Source: Aeromonas lusitana (lineage in GTDB: Bacteria > Pseudomonadota > Gammaproteobacteria > Enterobacterales > Aeromonadaceae). From it: 52,721 nt of DNA. The notes below the pieces were generated by a model. That model did no database searches. It saw nothing but the letters and a program-made list of their open reading frames with translations, and was not told where the DNA came from. The stretch is taken from positions 1 to 52,721 of the forward strand of contig NZ_PGCP01000007.1 of the NCBI RefSeq assembly GCF_002812985.1, read 5' to 3'. Both the position numbers and the translations under genes were made by a program. Shown in pieces: positions 36,333 through 45,041 of this stretch (positions are counted from its first letter, which is position 1; each line of letters starts with the position of its first letter).

Positions 36333-36874
36333 GGGGTCAGCTCCTCGCGTTTTTGCTCTTTGATGCGCGCTCGCAGGGGCCAGCAGGCGATGGGCTCATA
36401 GCAGACCCCGTCCGGGGTGCTGACGGAGCGATAGAGGCAGAAGCGATCCGCCTGCACCTCAAAATCCGGCGCCAGCAACTCGCTTGGCGCCTCGTTTGCC
36501 TTGCGCGACAGGGTGACGTGGGGGCGATAGCCCTGCTCGCCGTTGCCCAGCCCCAGCTTCTCACCGTGACGGCGCAGGGCCCTGGCCAGCACGTTCAACT
36601 CGTTCGGCCACTCCCTTGGCCCCACCCAGGCGGCCTTGGCGCGGGCGAACCAGCCGGTCTGATCCAGTCGAACGGTGAAGGGCGGGCAGTGTTGCTGCTC
36701 GGCGGCGGCGATGAGACGCGCTTGCGTCGCCTCATCCGCCTCGCCGAGAAAGGCCAGGGTCAGATGCAGATTGATCTCCGGCACCGGCAGTCCGGGCCAG
36801 GGGTGCTGCTCGCGCCAGTCGATTAGGGCAGGAGCCAGCTCGGGCAGGGGCAGGGCGAAGAAGAGTTTGGGCAT
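36329..36874 (-). CDS. thpR: RNA 2',3'-cyclic phosphodiesterase ThpR
   Basis: The 181-residue 2H phosphoesterase (formerly LigT) opens 2',3'-cyclic phosphates on RNA ends. Both catalytic H-x-T motifs are present: HLTL near residue 37 and HVTL near residue 119. It is translated before sfsA with overlapping stop/start, and is divergent from hrpB. Confidence 0.93.
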   Translation of the reverse strand: MPKLFFALPLPELAPALIDWREQHPWPGLPVPEINLHLTLAFLGEADEATQARLIAAAEQQHCPPFTVRLDQTGWFARAKAAWVGPREWPNELNVLARALRRHGEKLGLGNGEQGYRPHVTLSRKANEAPSELLAPDFEVQADRFCLYRSVSTPDGVCYEPIACWPLRARIKEQKREELTP

Positions 36875-37022
36875 GCGAGTCGTCGGTCCTCAAGAGCGGG
36901 AATGACCCATTCTATGGCAGTGGGCCTGCCTGTGTCTCGCCGCCGCAGGTCGCTCGGACTGGCGCGGATGGCGAGGGGATCGGATTGCCATGCCCTGATG
37001 CGCTTACAGGACACCCCCTGCT

Positions 37023-39521
37023 ATGGCAGAATGGACACCATTTTTCAGGTCGCCACAGAAGGTTTTCGCCGTTTTGTCCCAACTCCCTATCGTCTCGGTG
37101 CTGCCCGAGCTGTTCGATGTCATCGACACTCATGCCAGCGTGATCCTGCAGGCCCCTCCCGGCGCGGGCAAGTCGACCCTGTTGCCGCTGGAACTGGTAC
37201 GCCAGGCCCGGCTGCCCGGTCGCATCATCATGCTGGAGCCCAGACGGCTGGCGGCGCGCAATATAGCGAGCTTTTTGGCGCGCCAACTGGGCGAGCAGGT
37301 GGGGGATCGCATCGGCCTGCGGGTACGTGGCGAGAGTCGCACCAGTGCCCGTACCCGGCTCGAGATAGTGACCGAGGGAGTGCTGACCCGGATGCTGCAG
37401 CAGGATCCCGAGCTTGCGGGAGTCTCCCTGGTCATCTTCGATGAGTTTCACGAGCGCAGTCTGCATGCGGATACGGCTCTCGCCTTCGCCATCGAGAGTC
37501 AGCAGGGATTGAGGGAGGATCTCAAGCTGCTGATCATGTCCGCCACCCTGGATGGCATGGCGCTGGAGGCGCTGCTGCCGGATGCTCCCGTCATTCGCTC
37601 CGAGGGGCGCGGCTTTCCCATCGACTATCACTATCGCCCCGCCAATCGCCAGCAGTGGCTGGAGCCGCAAGTGGGTGCCGTGGTGCTGGAGGCGCTGGCT
37701 ACGCATTCCGGCAGCGCCCTGGTGTTTCTGCCGGGACAGGGGGAGATAGAGCGGCTGGCGCAGTGGCTGGAGGGTAAGTTACCCGATGACGTGCGCCTCG
37801 CGCCTCTCTATGGCCGTCTGGACATGGTGGCCCAGCAGGCCGCCATCGAGCCGGCGCCGGCGGGTCGCCGCAAGCTGGTGCTTACCACCAATGTGGCGGA
37901 GACCTCCCTCACCATCGAAGGCGTGTCTGTCGTCATCGACAGCGGCCTGGAGCGACGCGCCAGCTTCGATTTGAAGAGCGGCGTCACCCGACTGGAGACC
38001 CGCCAGATCGCCAAGGCCTCTGCCACCCAGCGGGCGGGCCGCGCCGGCCGCCTCGGCCCCGGTGTCTGCTATCGCCTCTGGAGCAGCGAGGGGCAGGCGC
38101 GTCTCGCCGAGCAGAGCCCACCGGACATACTGACCCAGGAGCTGACCGGCCTGCTGCTGGACGCCGCCCAGTGGGGGGCCAGGGTGGAAAGCCTGCCGCT
38201 GCTGGACATGCCCCCCGCCGCCGCCCTGGCCAGTGCCCGGCGGTTGCTGGTGGCGCTCGGCGCCATGAAGGCCGAGGGGGAGCCACAGCTGACCCCGGCA
38301 GGGCGCGCCATGGCGGCGATCGGTACCCATCCCCGTCTGGCCCGCATGCTGCTGCGGGCCAAGGCGCTGGAGACCGAGGGTCTGACAGGGATTGTCGCCG
38401 ATGCCGCTTTCCTGGTGGCGCTGCTGGAAGAGGATCTGCGAGGATCGGAGCGCCTCTCGGTGCTGTTCCATCGCAGGCTCGGGGCCCTGCGCCAGGGCGC
38501 CGCCCGCTGGTTCGAGCGCCTCGGCGTGCGGCCTGGGCAGGCACAGGGACAATGGCTCGGGCTGCTGTGTGCCCTCGCCTGGCCGGATCGGGTTGGCAAG
38601 CTGCGCAGTGGCAGCCGCTATCAACTCAGTGGTGGGGTGAGCTGCGATCTGGTAGAAGGTCATCCCTGTCAGGGACAAGCGGCCCTCGTCGCCGTGGAGA
38701 TGGGACAGAACGAGCGGGGCAGCCGCATCTTCATCGCAGAACCCGTGGAGTTGGACGAGCTGGTGCGCCAACTGCCGGAGCTGGTGAGCGAGCGCCAGTG
38801 GTTCGACTGGGACGAGCGGGAGGAGCGGGTGCGGGCCGAGCGCCAGCAGGTGCTCGGCGAACTGGTGCTGAGCCAGCGCCCCCTGACCGAGCTGTCGGAC
38901 GAGCAGAAGGGGCGCTGCCTGCTGCAGGGCATTCGTCGCAAGGGGCTGCACGTGCTGCCCTGGGACGAGAGCAGCGAAGGGCTGCGGGCCCGGCTGCGCT
39001 GCGCCGCCGACTGGCTGCCGGACGAGGGCTGGCCCGCCATGGATGACGACAGCCTGCTGGCGCGGCTGGAAGAGTGGCTGCTGCCGGCGGTGAGCGGCAT
39101 GACCCGGCTGGAGCAGCTCAAGCGGCTCAACCTGGTGGAGGTGCTGCGCCAGTCCCTGCCCTGGCCCTTGCCCAAGCGGCTGGACGAGGCGCTGCCGAGC
39201 CATTTTCAGGCACCGACCGGCAGTCGGGTGCGCATTCGCTATGAGCCGGGCCAGGCCCCCGTGATCCCGGTGCGCATACAGGAGATGTTTGGCCAGGCCA
39301 GCACCCCCTGCGTGGCCGATGGCCGGGTGCCTCTGGTGGTGGAGCTGCTCTCCCCGGCCCAGCGGCCCCTGCAGATCACAGCGGATCTCGCCGCCTTCTG
39401 GGCCGGCTCCTACGAGCAGGTGAAGAAAGAGATGAAGGGGCGCTATCCCCGTCACTACTGGCCGGACAACCCGCTGGAGGCCATGCCCACCAGGGTGACC
39501 AAGAAGAAGATGGGGATCTAG
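37023..39521 (+). CDS. hrpB: ATP-dependent helicase HrpB
   Basis: The 832-residue DEAH-type helicase has motif I APPGAGKST near residue 44, DEFH near 140, SATLDG near 175, a TNVAETSLT motif and QRAGRAGR in the second RecA domain, then the HrpB-specific C-terminal region. E. coli HrpB has about 809-824 residues. An alternative start is the TTG that opens SQLPIVSVLPELF (equivalent to E. coli MSSLPVAAVLP), with AAGG eleven bases upstream; ATG 37023 is the conservative choice. RNA substrate unknown. Confidence 0.93.
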   Translation: MAEWTPFFRSPQKVFAVLSQLPIVSVLPELFDVIDTHASVILQAPPGAGKSTLLPLELVRQARLPGRIIMLEPRRLAARNIASFLARQLGEQVGDRIGLRVRGESRTSARTRLEIVTEGVLTRMLQQDPELAGVSLVIFDEFHERSLHADTALAFAIESQQGLREDLKLLIMSATLDGMALEALLPDAPVIRSEGRGFPIDYHYRPANRQQWLEPQVGAVVLEALATHSGSALVFLPGQGEIERLAQWLEGKLPDDVRLAPLYGRLDMVAQQAAIEPAPAGRRKLVLTTNVAETSLTIEGVSVVIDSGLERRASFDLKSGVTRLETRQIAKASATQRAGRAGRLGPGVCYRLWSSEGQARLAEQSPPDILTQELTGLLLDAAQWGARVESLPLLDMPPAAALASARRLLVALGAMKAEGEPQLTPAGRAMAAIGTHPRLARMLLRAKALETEGLTGIVADAAFLVALLEEDLRGSERLSVLFHRRLGALRQGAARWFERLGVRPGQAQGQWLGLLCALAWPDRVGKLRSGSRYQLSGGVSCDLVEGHPCQGQAALVAVEMGQNERGSRIFIAEPVELDELVRQLPELVSERQWFDWDEREERVRAERQQVLGELVLSQRPLTELSDEQKGRCLLQGIRRKGLHVLPWDESSEGLRARLRCAADWLPDEGWPAMDDDSLLARLEEWLLPAVSGMTRLEQLKRLNLVEVLRQSLPWPLPKRLDEALPSHFQAPTGSRVRIRYEPGQAPVIPVRIQEMFGQASTPCVADGRVPLVVELLSPAQRPLQITADLAAFWAGSYEQVKKEMKGRYPRHYWPDNPLEAMPTRVTKKKMGI

Positions 39522-39693
39522 GGCCGATGGGCTTCGCCTCAACGGCCAGCATAGTTCGATGCGGCCGCCGGGTGGTGAATCGAACCCGGGACCTTTGACA
39601 GAATACAGAGTATGCAAGGGCATGAGCCCGGCATTTCGCCGACCCCGCCGTGGCGGGGATCGCAATGGATATAACGAGTAGAAAAGAGGATTC
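39522..39693. other. hrpB-mrcB intergenic region
   Basis: This 172-bp stretch has no ORF of note. It contains a GC-rich hairpin (CCCCGCCGTGGCGGGG, about 39643-39658) about 35 bp before mrcB and a tRNA T-arm-like phrase on the minus strand that does not fold into a tRNA. Confidence 0.5.
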
Positions 39694-42021
39694 ATGGCAA
39701 CCCAAAGACGCAAGAGCACGCCCAAGAAGGCGGCGCCCAAACGCACCCTCTGGCGCAAGCTGTTCTGGCTTGGCTTCAAGCTCTCCCTGGTGGTGGGCGC
39801 CTTCATGGTGGTGTTCGGTATCTATCTCGATACCAAGGTGCGTGAGCGCTTCGATGGCGAGAAGTGGCAGCTGCCGGTGATGGTCTACAGCCGTCCGCTT
39901 GAGCTCTACCCCAGCCAGCGTCTCTCCCAGACCCAGATGATGCGCGAGCTCAACATGCTGAGCTACAAGCAGGTGCGCCAGCCCCACACCCCGGGGGAAT
40001 ATGCGGTCAACGGCAACAAGATTGAGCTGATCCGCCGTCCGTTCGCCTTCCACGACGGTGCCGACGCCGCCCGCGGTCTGCGCCTCACCTTCAACGGCGC
40101 GCGGCTGGAGGGGATCCAGTCTCTCGAGAACCAGCGTCCGCTCGGCTATGCCCAGATGGACCCTGTGCTGCTGGACAGACTCAACACCGAGGATCGGGAG
40201 GATCGCCTGCTGGTGCGCATCGCCGAGGTGCCGGACAGCCTGCTGGTGACCCTGCTCACCACGGAAGACAGGGACTTCTACCAGCACGGCGGCGTCTCGC
40301 CTGTGGCCATCATGCGCGCCATGGTCGCCAACGTGCTGGCCGGCCGTACCGTGCAGGGGGGCAGTACCCTCACCCAGCAGCTCGCCAAGAACTTCTTCCT
40401 GACTCGCGAGCGCAGCCTGTGGCGCAAAGCCCAGGAAGCCTATATGGCGGTGCTGATCGACTATCGCTACAGCAAGGACGAGATCCTGGAGGCCTACCTC
40501 AACGAGGTCTATCTGGGGCAGAACTTCTCCCAAGGGGTCTATGGCTTCGGGCTCGCCTCCTACTTCTATTTCGGCATCCCGGTCAACGAGCTGGACATCG
40601 ATCAGGTGGCCCTGCTGGTGGGCATGGTGAAGGGTCCCTCCTATTACGATCCCTGGCGCTTCCCGGATCGGGCCAAGGCGCGTCGGGATCTGGTGCTCAA
40701 GCTCTTGATGGATCACGGCAGCCTGACCCAGCCTGAATATGAGCTGGCCAGCAAGCAGCCCCTTGGCATCATCACCCGCGGTCAGATGAGCTATGGTCGC
40801 ACCCCGGCCTTCATGGGGCTGCTCAAGCGCGAAATTCAGAGCCGCTTCGGCCCGGATCTGCTCAAGCAGTCCGGCCTCAAGATCTTCACCAGCCTGGATC
40901 CCATCGCCCAGCACGCCGCCGAGCAGGCGGTGGAGTCGGGTCTGGCCACCATAGAGAAGCAGCGCGGCAAGAAGAAGCTGGAGGCGGCCATGGTGGTCTC
41001 CGACTGGCACAAGGGGGAAGTGGTCGCCATGGTGGGGGGCCGGGATCCGCGCTACGCCGGCTTCAACCGTGCGCTGGATGCCCGCCGTCAGATAGGCTCC
41101 CTGGTCAAGCCGGCTGTCTACCTGACCGGTCTCTCCAATGGCCTGACCCTGGGCACTCCGCTGAAAGATCAGCCGATCCGCATCCGCGGTCAGGATGGCC
41201 AGATCTGGACGCCCCAGAACTATGATCGCAAGTTCCGCCAGAGCGTGCCCCTGATGGAGGCGCTGGCTAGCTCCTTGAACGTGCCGACCGTCAACCTCGG
41301 TCTGCAGGTGGGGCTGGACAAGGTGGTGGATACCTTACACAAGCTCGGCGTCTCCCAGGAGATCCAGCCTTATCCGTCCCTGGTGCTGGGGGCCGTTGCC
41401 CTCTCGCCCATGGAGGTGAACCAGATGTACCTGCCCATCGCCAACCAGGGGCTGACCCAGCCGCTGTCGGCCATTCGCGCCGTGGTGAACAGCGATGGCA
41501 GCCAGCTCTATCAGCACGACGAAGCCGCCAAGCGGGTCACGGATCCCCAGGCGAGCTGGCTGACCCTGTTCGCCATGACCAAGACGGTGAGCCAGGGCAC
41601 GGCCCGCGCCCTGAGTGCCAAGTTCCCCGGCGCCACCATGGCCGCCAAGACAGGCACCACCAACGAGTTGAGAGACTCCTGGTTTACCGGGCTCGACAAC
41701 AACGAGCTGGTGAGCATCTGGGTTGGCCGCGATGACAACACCCCGGCCGGGCTGACCGGTGCCAGCGGTGCCTTGCAGCTGTTCAGCGGCTACATGAGCC
41801 AGCGCGGGGTCAACAGCCTGAGCTTGAACATGCCGGAAGGGGTGAGCTGGGCCAGCTTCGCCCGCACCAGCGGCGCCCGGGTTACCAGCGACTGCCCGGG
41901 CAGCCTGCAGGTGCCGGCCAAGCTGGCTGGGCTGAGTGAGCCCATGAGCTGTGCCGCCCCGGTGGCGAACCCGAATCCGGTCAACGCCCTGGACAACTGG
42001 TTCAACGGTTTCTTCAACTAA
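39694..42021 (+). CDS. mrcB: Penicillin-binding protein 1B
   Basis: The 775-residue class A PBP polymerises and crosslinks peptidoglycan. A short cytoplasmic tail and one TM helix (about residues 25-45) precede a UB2H domain, the glycosyltransferase domain (TTEDRDFYQHGGVSP with catalytic Glu, GGSTLTQQLAKNFFL) and the transpeptidase domain with SxxK as SLVK, SxN as SLN and KTGTT. All active-site residues are intact. The TAA is followed by a terminator, then the yaeR-type gene. Confidence 0.97.
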   Translation: MATQRRKSTPKKAAPKRTLWRKLFWLGFKLSLVVGAFMVVFGIYLDTKVRERFDGEKWQLPVMVYSRPLELYPSQRLSQTQMMRELNMLSYKQVRQPHTPGEYAVNGNKIELIRRPFAFHDGADAARGLRLTFNGARLEGIQSLENQRPLGYAQMDPVLLDRLNTEDREDRLLVRIAEVPDSLLVTLLTTEDRDFYQHGGVSPVAIMRAMVANVLAGRTVQGGSTLTQQLAKNFFLTRERSLWRKAQEAYMAVLIDYRYSKDEILEAYLNEVYLGQNFSQGVYGFGLASYFYFGIPVNELDIDQVALLVGMVKGPSYYDPWRFPDRAKARRDLVLKLLMDHGSLTQPEYELASKQPLGIITRGQMSYGRTPAFMGLLKREIQSRFGPDLLKQSGLKIFTSLDPIAQHAAEQAVESGLATIEKQRGKKKLEAAMVVSDWHKGEVVAMVGGRDPRYAGFNRALDARRQIGSLVKPAVYLTGLSNGLTLGTPLKDQPIRIRGQDGQIWTPQNYDRKFRQSVPLMEALASSLNVPTVNLGLQVGLDKVVDTLHKLGVSQEIQPYPSLVLGAVALSPMEVNQMYLPIANQGLTQPLSAIRAVVNSDGSQLYQHDEAAKRVTDPQASWLTLFAMTKTVSQGTARALSAKFPGATMAAKTGTTNELRDSWFTGLDNNELVSIWVGRDDNTPAGLTGASGALQLFSGYMSQRGVNSLSLNMPEGVSWASFARTSGARVTSDCPGSLQVPAKLAGLSEPMSCAAPVANPNPVNALDNWFNGFFN

Positions 42022-42025
42022 CGAG

Positions 42026-42050
42026 ACGGGCGGCCTGGCCGCCCGTTGTT
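42026..42050 (+). terminator. Terminator after mrcB
   Basis: ACGGGCGG pairs with CCGCCCGT around CCTGG, followed by TGTT. It begins five bases after the mrcB stop and ends just before the ribosome site of the next gene, so read-through into that gene is likely limited. Confidence 0.7.
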
Positions 42051-42061
42051 ATGGAGTCGAT

Positions 42062-42463
42062 ATGACAGTGCCTCTGCTAACTGGCATCCATCATGTGGCC
42101 ATCATCGCCAGCGACTATGCGCGCTCGCGCCACTTCTATCATCAAGTGCTGGGGCTGCCCATCATAGCGGAGACCCTGCGCGAGGCCCGCCAATCCTGGA
42201 AGCTGGATCTGGCCCTGCCGGACGGTAGTCAGCTCGAGCTGTTCAGCTTCCCCGCGCCGCCAGCACGCCCCTCAAGGCCGGAGGCCTGCGGCCTGCGTCA
42301 CCTGGCGTTTCGGGTGACGGATCTGGATGGGGTAATAGCCCATCTGCAGCGGCATGGGATTTCAGTGGAGGAGATCAGGGTGGACGAGCTGACCGGTCGG
42401 CGCTTCACCTTCTTCGCAGACCCCGACGGCCTGCCATTGGAGCTCTATGAGGCAGAGAGTTAG
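42062..42463 (+). CDS. yaeR: VOC-family protein, YaeR/GloA2 type
   Basis: The 133-residue protein is a vicinal-oxygen-chelate fold enzyme of the glyoxalase I group: IHHVAIIASDYARSRHFYHQVLGLP, CGLRHLAFRV and FFADPDGLPLELYE provide the usual metal-ligand positions (His, Glu). It aligns along its length with E. coli YaeR (129 aa). GGAG lies six bases before ATG 42062. Substrate is not known. Confidence 0.9.
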   Translation: MTVPLLTGIHHVAIIASDYARSRHFYHQVLGLPIIAETLREARQSWKLDLALPDGSQLELFSFPAPPARPSRPEACGLRHLAFRVTDLDGVIAHLQRHGISVEEIRVDELTGRRFTFFADPDGLPLELYEAES

Positions 42464-42500
42464 ACTGATTGCTGCAATCTGACTGATCGTTTTGACTGTT

Positions 42501-42533
42501 AAAAAGCCGCCCGGCAAACCGGGCGGCTTTTTT
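42501..42533. terminator. Bidirectional terminator yaeR/mdtI
   Basis: AAAAAGCCGCCCGG pairs with CCGGGCGGCTTTTT around CAAA; it serves the convergent VOC gene and mdtI. Confidence 0.95.
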
Positions 42534-42552
42534 CATGAGGTTTTAGCGTGGA

Positions 42553-42873
42553 TCATGCTGTTGTCAGCAGTGCGACCGCCACCGCCATCACAAGGATCCC
42601 GACCCAGCCGATGGGCTTGAGTCGCTCGCCGAACAACAGCAGGCCGCCGAGTGCTGTGCCGAGTATGCCGATGGCGCCCCAGGTGGCGTAGGCGATGGCG
42701 AGATCTATCTTGCCGGTGCTCACCGCCTCCGAGAGCAGGGTGAAGGCACAGAGCACCAGCAGGATGCCGAGAAAGCCCCAGCCCTTGTAGCGAAACCCCA
42801 CGGAGCGGTTGATGGCCATGTTGGCGCCTATGTCCAGCAGGGCGGCGCCGAGTACGATGATCAACGGGTGCAT
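42553..42873 (-). CDS. mdtI: SMR exporter subunit MdtI
   Basis: The 106-residue small multidrug resistance protein has four predicted membrane helices and, with MdtJ, forms a spermidine exporter in E. coli. The LSEAVSTGKIDLAIAYATWGAIGILGT segment is typical. It lacks the membrane-embedded Glu of EmrE at the usual spot in helix 1 (LLDIGANM instead of an E), which is notable because paired SMR subunits can be asymmetric. It overlaps mdtJ by 13 bp. Confidence 0.85.
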   Translation of the reverse strand: MHPLIIVLGAALLDIGANMAINRSVGFRYKGWGFLGILLVLCAFTLLSEAVSTGKIDLAIAYATWGAIGILGTALGGLLLFGERLKPIGWVGILVMAVAVALLTTA

Positions 42874-43256
42874 ACGGCCTCCTTCATCGGACGGGAGGCG
42901 GAGGTTGGCTCATCATGGGTCTCACCCAGGGTCACCATAACAATCCCCACTATGGCCAGCGCCAGCCCGATCAGCTCCTGGGTGCTGATGCTGTAATCCA
43001 GGAACAGGACTGAGACCAGGGTGATCAAGGCGATCCCCAGGCCTTCCCAGAGGGCGAACGCGATACCAATGGAGATTGTTTTGGCGGCTTTGGCCAACAT
43101 CAAGTAGGAGAGGGCGATGAGCACCCACATGGGCAGGTAGTTGAGCCAACCCGCGCCATTGTCCGAGATGAGGGTCATGGAGGAGGTGCCGGCGACCTCG
43201 GTCAGGATGGCGCCGGTCAAAAACATCCGGGCCAATAACATGCGACTGATTAACAT
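42861..43256 (-). CDS. mdtJ: SMR exporter subunit MdtJ
   Basis: The 131-residue partner carries the conserved Glu in helix 1 (GAILTEVAGTSSM), four hydrophobic segments, and KTISIGIAFALWEGLGIALITL as in E. coli MdtJ. AAAGGA lies six bases before the start. mdtJ is translated first and its end overlaps mdtI. The pair is divergent from a LysR regulator that probably controls it. Confidence 0.88.
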   Translation of the reverse strand: MLISRMLLARMFLTGAILTEVAGTSSMTLISDNGAGWLNYLPMWVLIALSYLMLAKAAKTISIGIAFALWEGLGIALITLVSVLFLDYSISTQELIGLALAIVGIVMVTLGETHDEPTSASRPMKEAVCTR

Positions 43257-43323
43257 AAAACGTCCTTTTGTGGCTTCGACCCGGCAAGGATAGCCGGGGC
43301 CTCGGCCGCATCGGGAATCGCTC

Positions 43324-43367
43324 AGCGTCGAGTAATCAGACGCTAAGGGTTTGCCTTGTGCGCAAGG
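43324..43367. promoter_or_regulatory. Inverted repeats in mdtJ-lysR control region
   Basis: AGCGTC 43324-43329 and GACGCT 43339-43344 form a 9-bp-spaced inverted repeat, and CCTTG 43354-43358 with CAAGG 43363-43367 form another. Either could be the binding site of the divergent LysR protein. No direct evidence. Confidence 0.45.
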
Positions 43368-43412
43368 AGCGGGCTAAGGTAAAGGTCGGATACTCTGCAC
43401 GCCAGCCCCTTT

Positions 43413-44294
43413 ATGAAGCTCAATCAGATAGAACTCTTTGTGGAATCAGCAGACAGCGGCTCCATTGCCAATGCTGCCCGCCGACTTGGCAAGAGTCGCA
43501 GCGCGGTCAGCACGGCGATCGCGGCACTGGAGCTGGAGCTTGGCGTCGAACTTTTCGAACGCGGGGCCAATCGAAGTCGATTGACCGAGATAGGAGAGCA
43601 GGTGCTGGATGACTGCAAGCGGCTGCTGCAGGCGGCCAACAGCCTGCAGCTCAAGTGCGAGCATCACGCGTCCGGCGCCGAGGCGGCGCTGCGGGTGGCG
43701 CGGGATGATGCCATCCCGGAATCTGTCTGGCGCGACATGCTGGGCACACTGCGTCGTCAGTTTCCGGGCACCAGTATCTCCCTAGTGCTGGCCTCTCCCC
43801 CCGAGTTGCCGGCCCTGGTGGAGGAGGGGTTCGTGGATGCGGCCTTCGGCCTCATCACCGAGGAGCAGGAGCGCAGCGGCCTGAGCATAGATGTGCTCAA
43901 CCCCATCCGCACCCTGATGGTGGTGGCGCCGAGCCACCCGCTGGCCGGGCTGAAACGGGTGTTGCAGCAGGACCTGACCGGTCATACCCAGGTCACCCTC
44001 TCCTACGTGGATGAATTTTCGGTCAAGAGCCTGCTGCCCATCGGCGGTCAGCACATAGGCCTGTCGAGTTTCGAGCTGATGCGGGACGCCGTACTCGATG
44101 GCCTCGGCTGGGCCGTGCTGCCCTCGCCGCTGATCCAGAGTCAGTTACGGCAGGGGGAGCTGCTGACCCTGAAGCACAAGTTCAGCCTGCAGTGGCGCGA
44201 TTACGGCGTCTATCTGGCGGAAAATGCCCATCACGGCAAGGTGTTGGCCTGGTTGAAGAAGGCGATCCAGGCCTATCTCGAACCCTTCGAGTAG
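43413..44294 (+). CDS. LysR-family transcriptional regulator
   Basis: The 293-residue protein has an N-terminal winged helix-turn-helix (LNQIELFVESADSGSIANAARRLGKSRSAVSTAIAALE) and a periplasmic-binding-like effector domain (about 90-290). Because it is divergent from mdtJI with inverted repeats between, it probably regulates that polyamine exporter; the effector is unknown. It ends at 44294 and the convergent DUF2937 gene begins its 3' end 33 bp later. Confidence 0.9.
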   Translation: MKLNQIELFVESADSGSIANAARRLGKSRSAVSTAIAALELELGVELFERGANRSRLTEIGEQVLDDCKRLLQAANSLQLKCEHHASGAEAALRVARDDAIPESVWRDMLGTLRRQFPGTSISLVLASPPELPALVEEGFVDAAFGLITEEQERSGLSIDVLNPIRTLMVVAPSHPLAGLKRVLQQDLTGHTQVTLSYVDEFSVKSLLPIGGQHIGLSSFELMRDAVLDGLGWAVLPSPLIQSQLRQGELLTLKHKFSLQWRDYGVYLAENAHHGKVLAWLKKAIQAYLEPFE

Positions 44295-44326
44295 GCCCGG
44301 GTCATGGGGAGGCGTTGGCCGCTGCC

Positions 44327-44842
44327 TCAGCGCAAGGCGTATCTGGCGTCGCGCTGGCGCGGGCGAAACGGCAGCAGCACGATGCCCAGCAGCAGATCCC
44401 CGAGCAGGGCGGCGAGCAGACCGCCCGCCAGGCCACAGACGATGGCGGCCTGCTTGAGGGGCACCACATAGCCGTAATTGTTCAGCGTGTCCTGCCAGAG
44501 CTGGGGATCCGGCTGCAGCAGCAGGTGGGAGAGCTGTTGGTACCAGGGCTTGTCCTGGAAGGCGAGCTCCTGCTGCAGTTGCAGCCGCTGGCTCACCAAC
44601 TGCTGCAGGCTGGTGGCATCCTGGGCGAAGACCGGATCCTGGCTGGCGCCGTAGTGCTGGATCAGGGCGGCCAGATCGCCGGCGAAGTGCTGATCCGCGG
44701 TGCGCTGGAAGGGGGCCAGACTGAGGCTGGCCTGTTGCAGGCGGGCATCCAGCCGCTGGTAGTAGAGATCGACCAGCCCCGGTATCTGCACGCCAGCCAA
44801 CAAACCGAGTGCAAACAACATCATGCGAAGGTAGCTGCGCAT
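44327..44842 (-). CDS. DUF2937 membrane protein
   Basis: The 171-residue protein has an N-terminal hydrophobic segment (LRMMLFALGLLAGVQ) that may anchor it, a central helical region, and a C-terminal hydrophobic hairpin (KQAAIVCGLAGGLLAALLGDLLLGIVLLPF). It resembles DUF2937 proteins of unknown function. Three closely spaced ATGs (44851, 44848, 44842) are possible; AGG is best placed for 44842. Confidence 0.7.
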   Translation of the reverse strand: MRSYLRMMLFALGLLAGVQIPGLVDLYYQRLDARLQQASLSLAPFQRTADQHFAGDLAALIQHYGASQDPVFAQDATSLQQLVSQRLQLQQELAFQDKPWYQQLSHLLLQPDPQLWQDTLNNYGYVVPLKQAAIVCGLAGGLLAALLGDLLLGIVLLPFRPRQRDARYALR

Positions 44843-44979
44843 CGTCATCATCCTGAGTGAAGGGAGTCCACATACTAACTGCAAGGGAGGGGTGAGCCAA
44901 GGCGCCGGATCCGGTGCGCCCGGCTCGGGTTTGAACAAGATTCGATAGGATACATATTCAGCCTTGCCTCTTGCATTTA

Positions 44980-44995
44980 TGTGATGCAAGTCACG
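44980..44995. promoter_or_regulatory. Predicted CRP site upstream of lpxT
   Basis: TGTGA 44980-44984, N6, TCACG 44991-44995 matches the CRP consensus TGTGA-N6-TCACA in 9 of 10 positions, with A/T-rich flanks (TTA before, AATAA after). It lies 47 bp before the lpxT start and about 140 bp from the divergent DUF2937 gene, so either could be the target. Confidence 0.6.
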
Positions 44996-45041
44996 AATAA
45001 TCTGCGATAAAATGAGCCCCTTTTCGAGAGGAGGCTCGTGC

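Noticed and set aside
39571..39602. tRNA T-arm-like phrase on the minus strand (CCGGGTTCGATTC)
   Set aside because: The flanking bases do not form a T-stem, acceptor stem or anticodon arm, so no tRNA or clear tRNA fragment can be supported.
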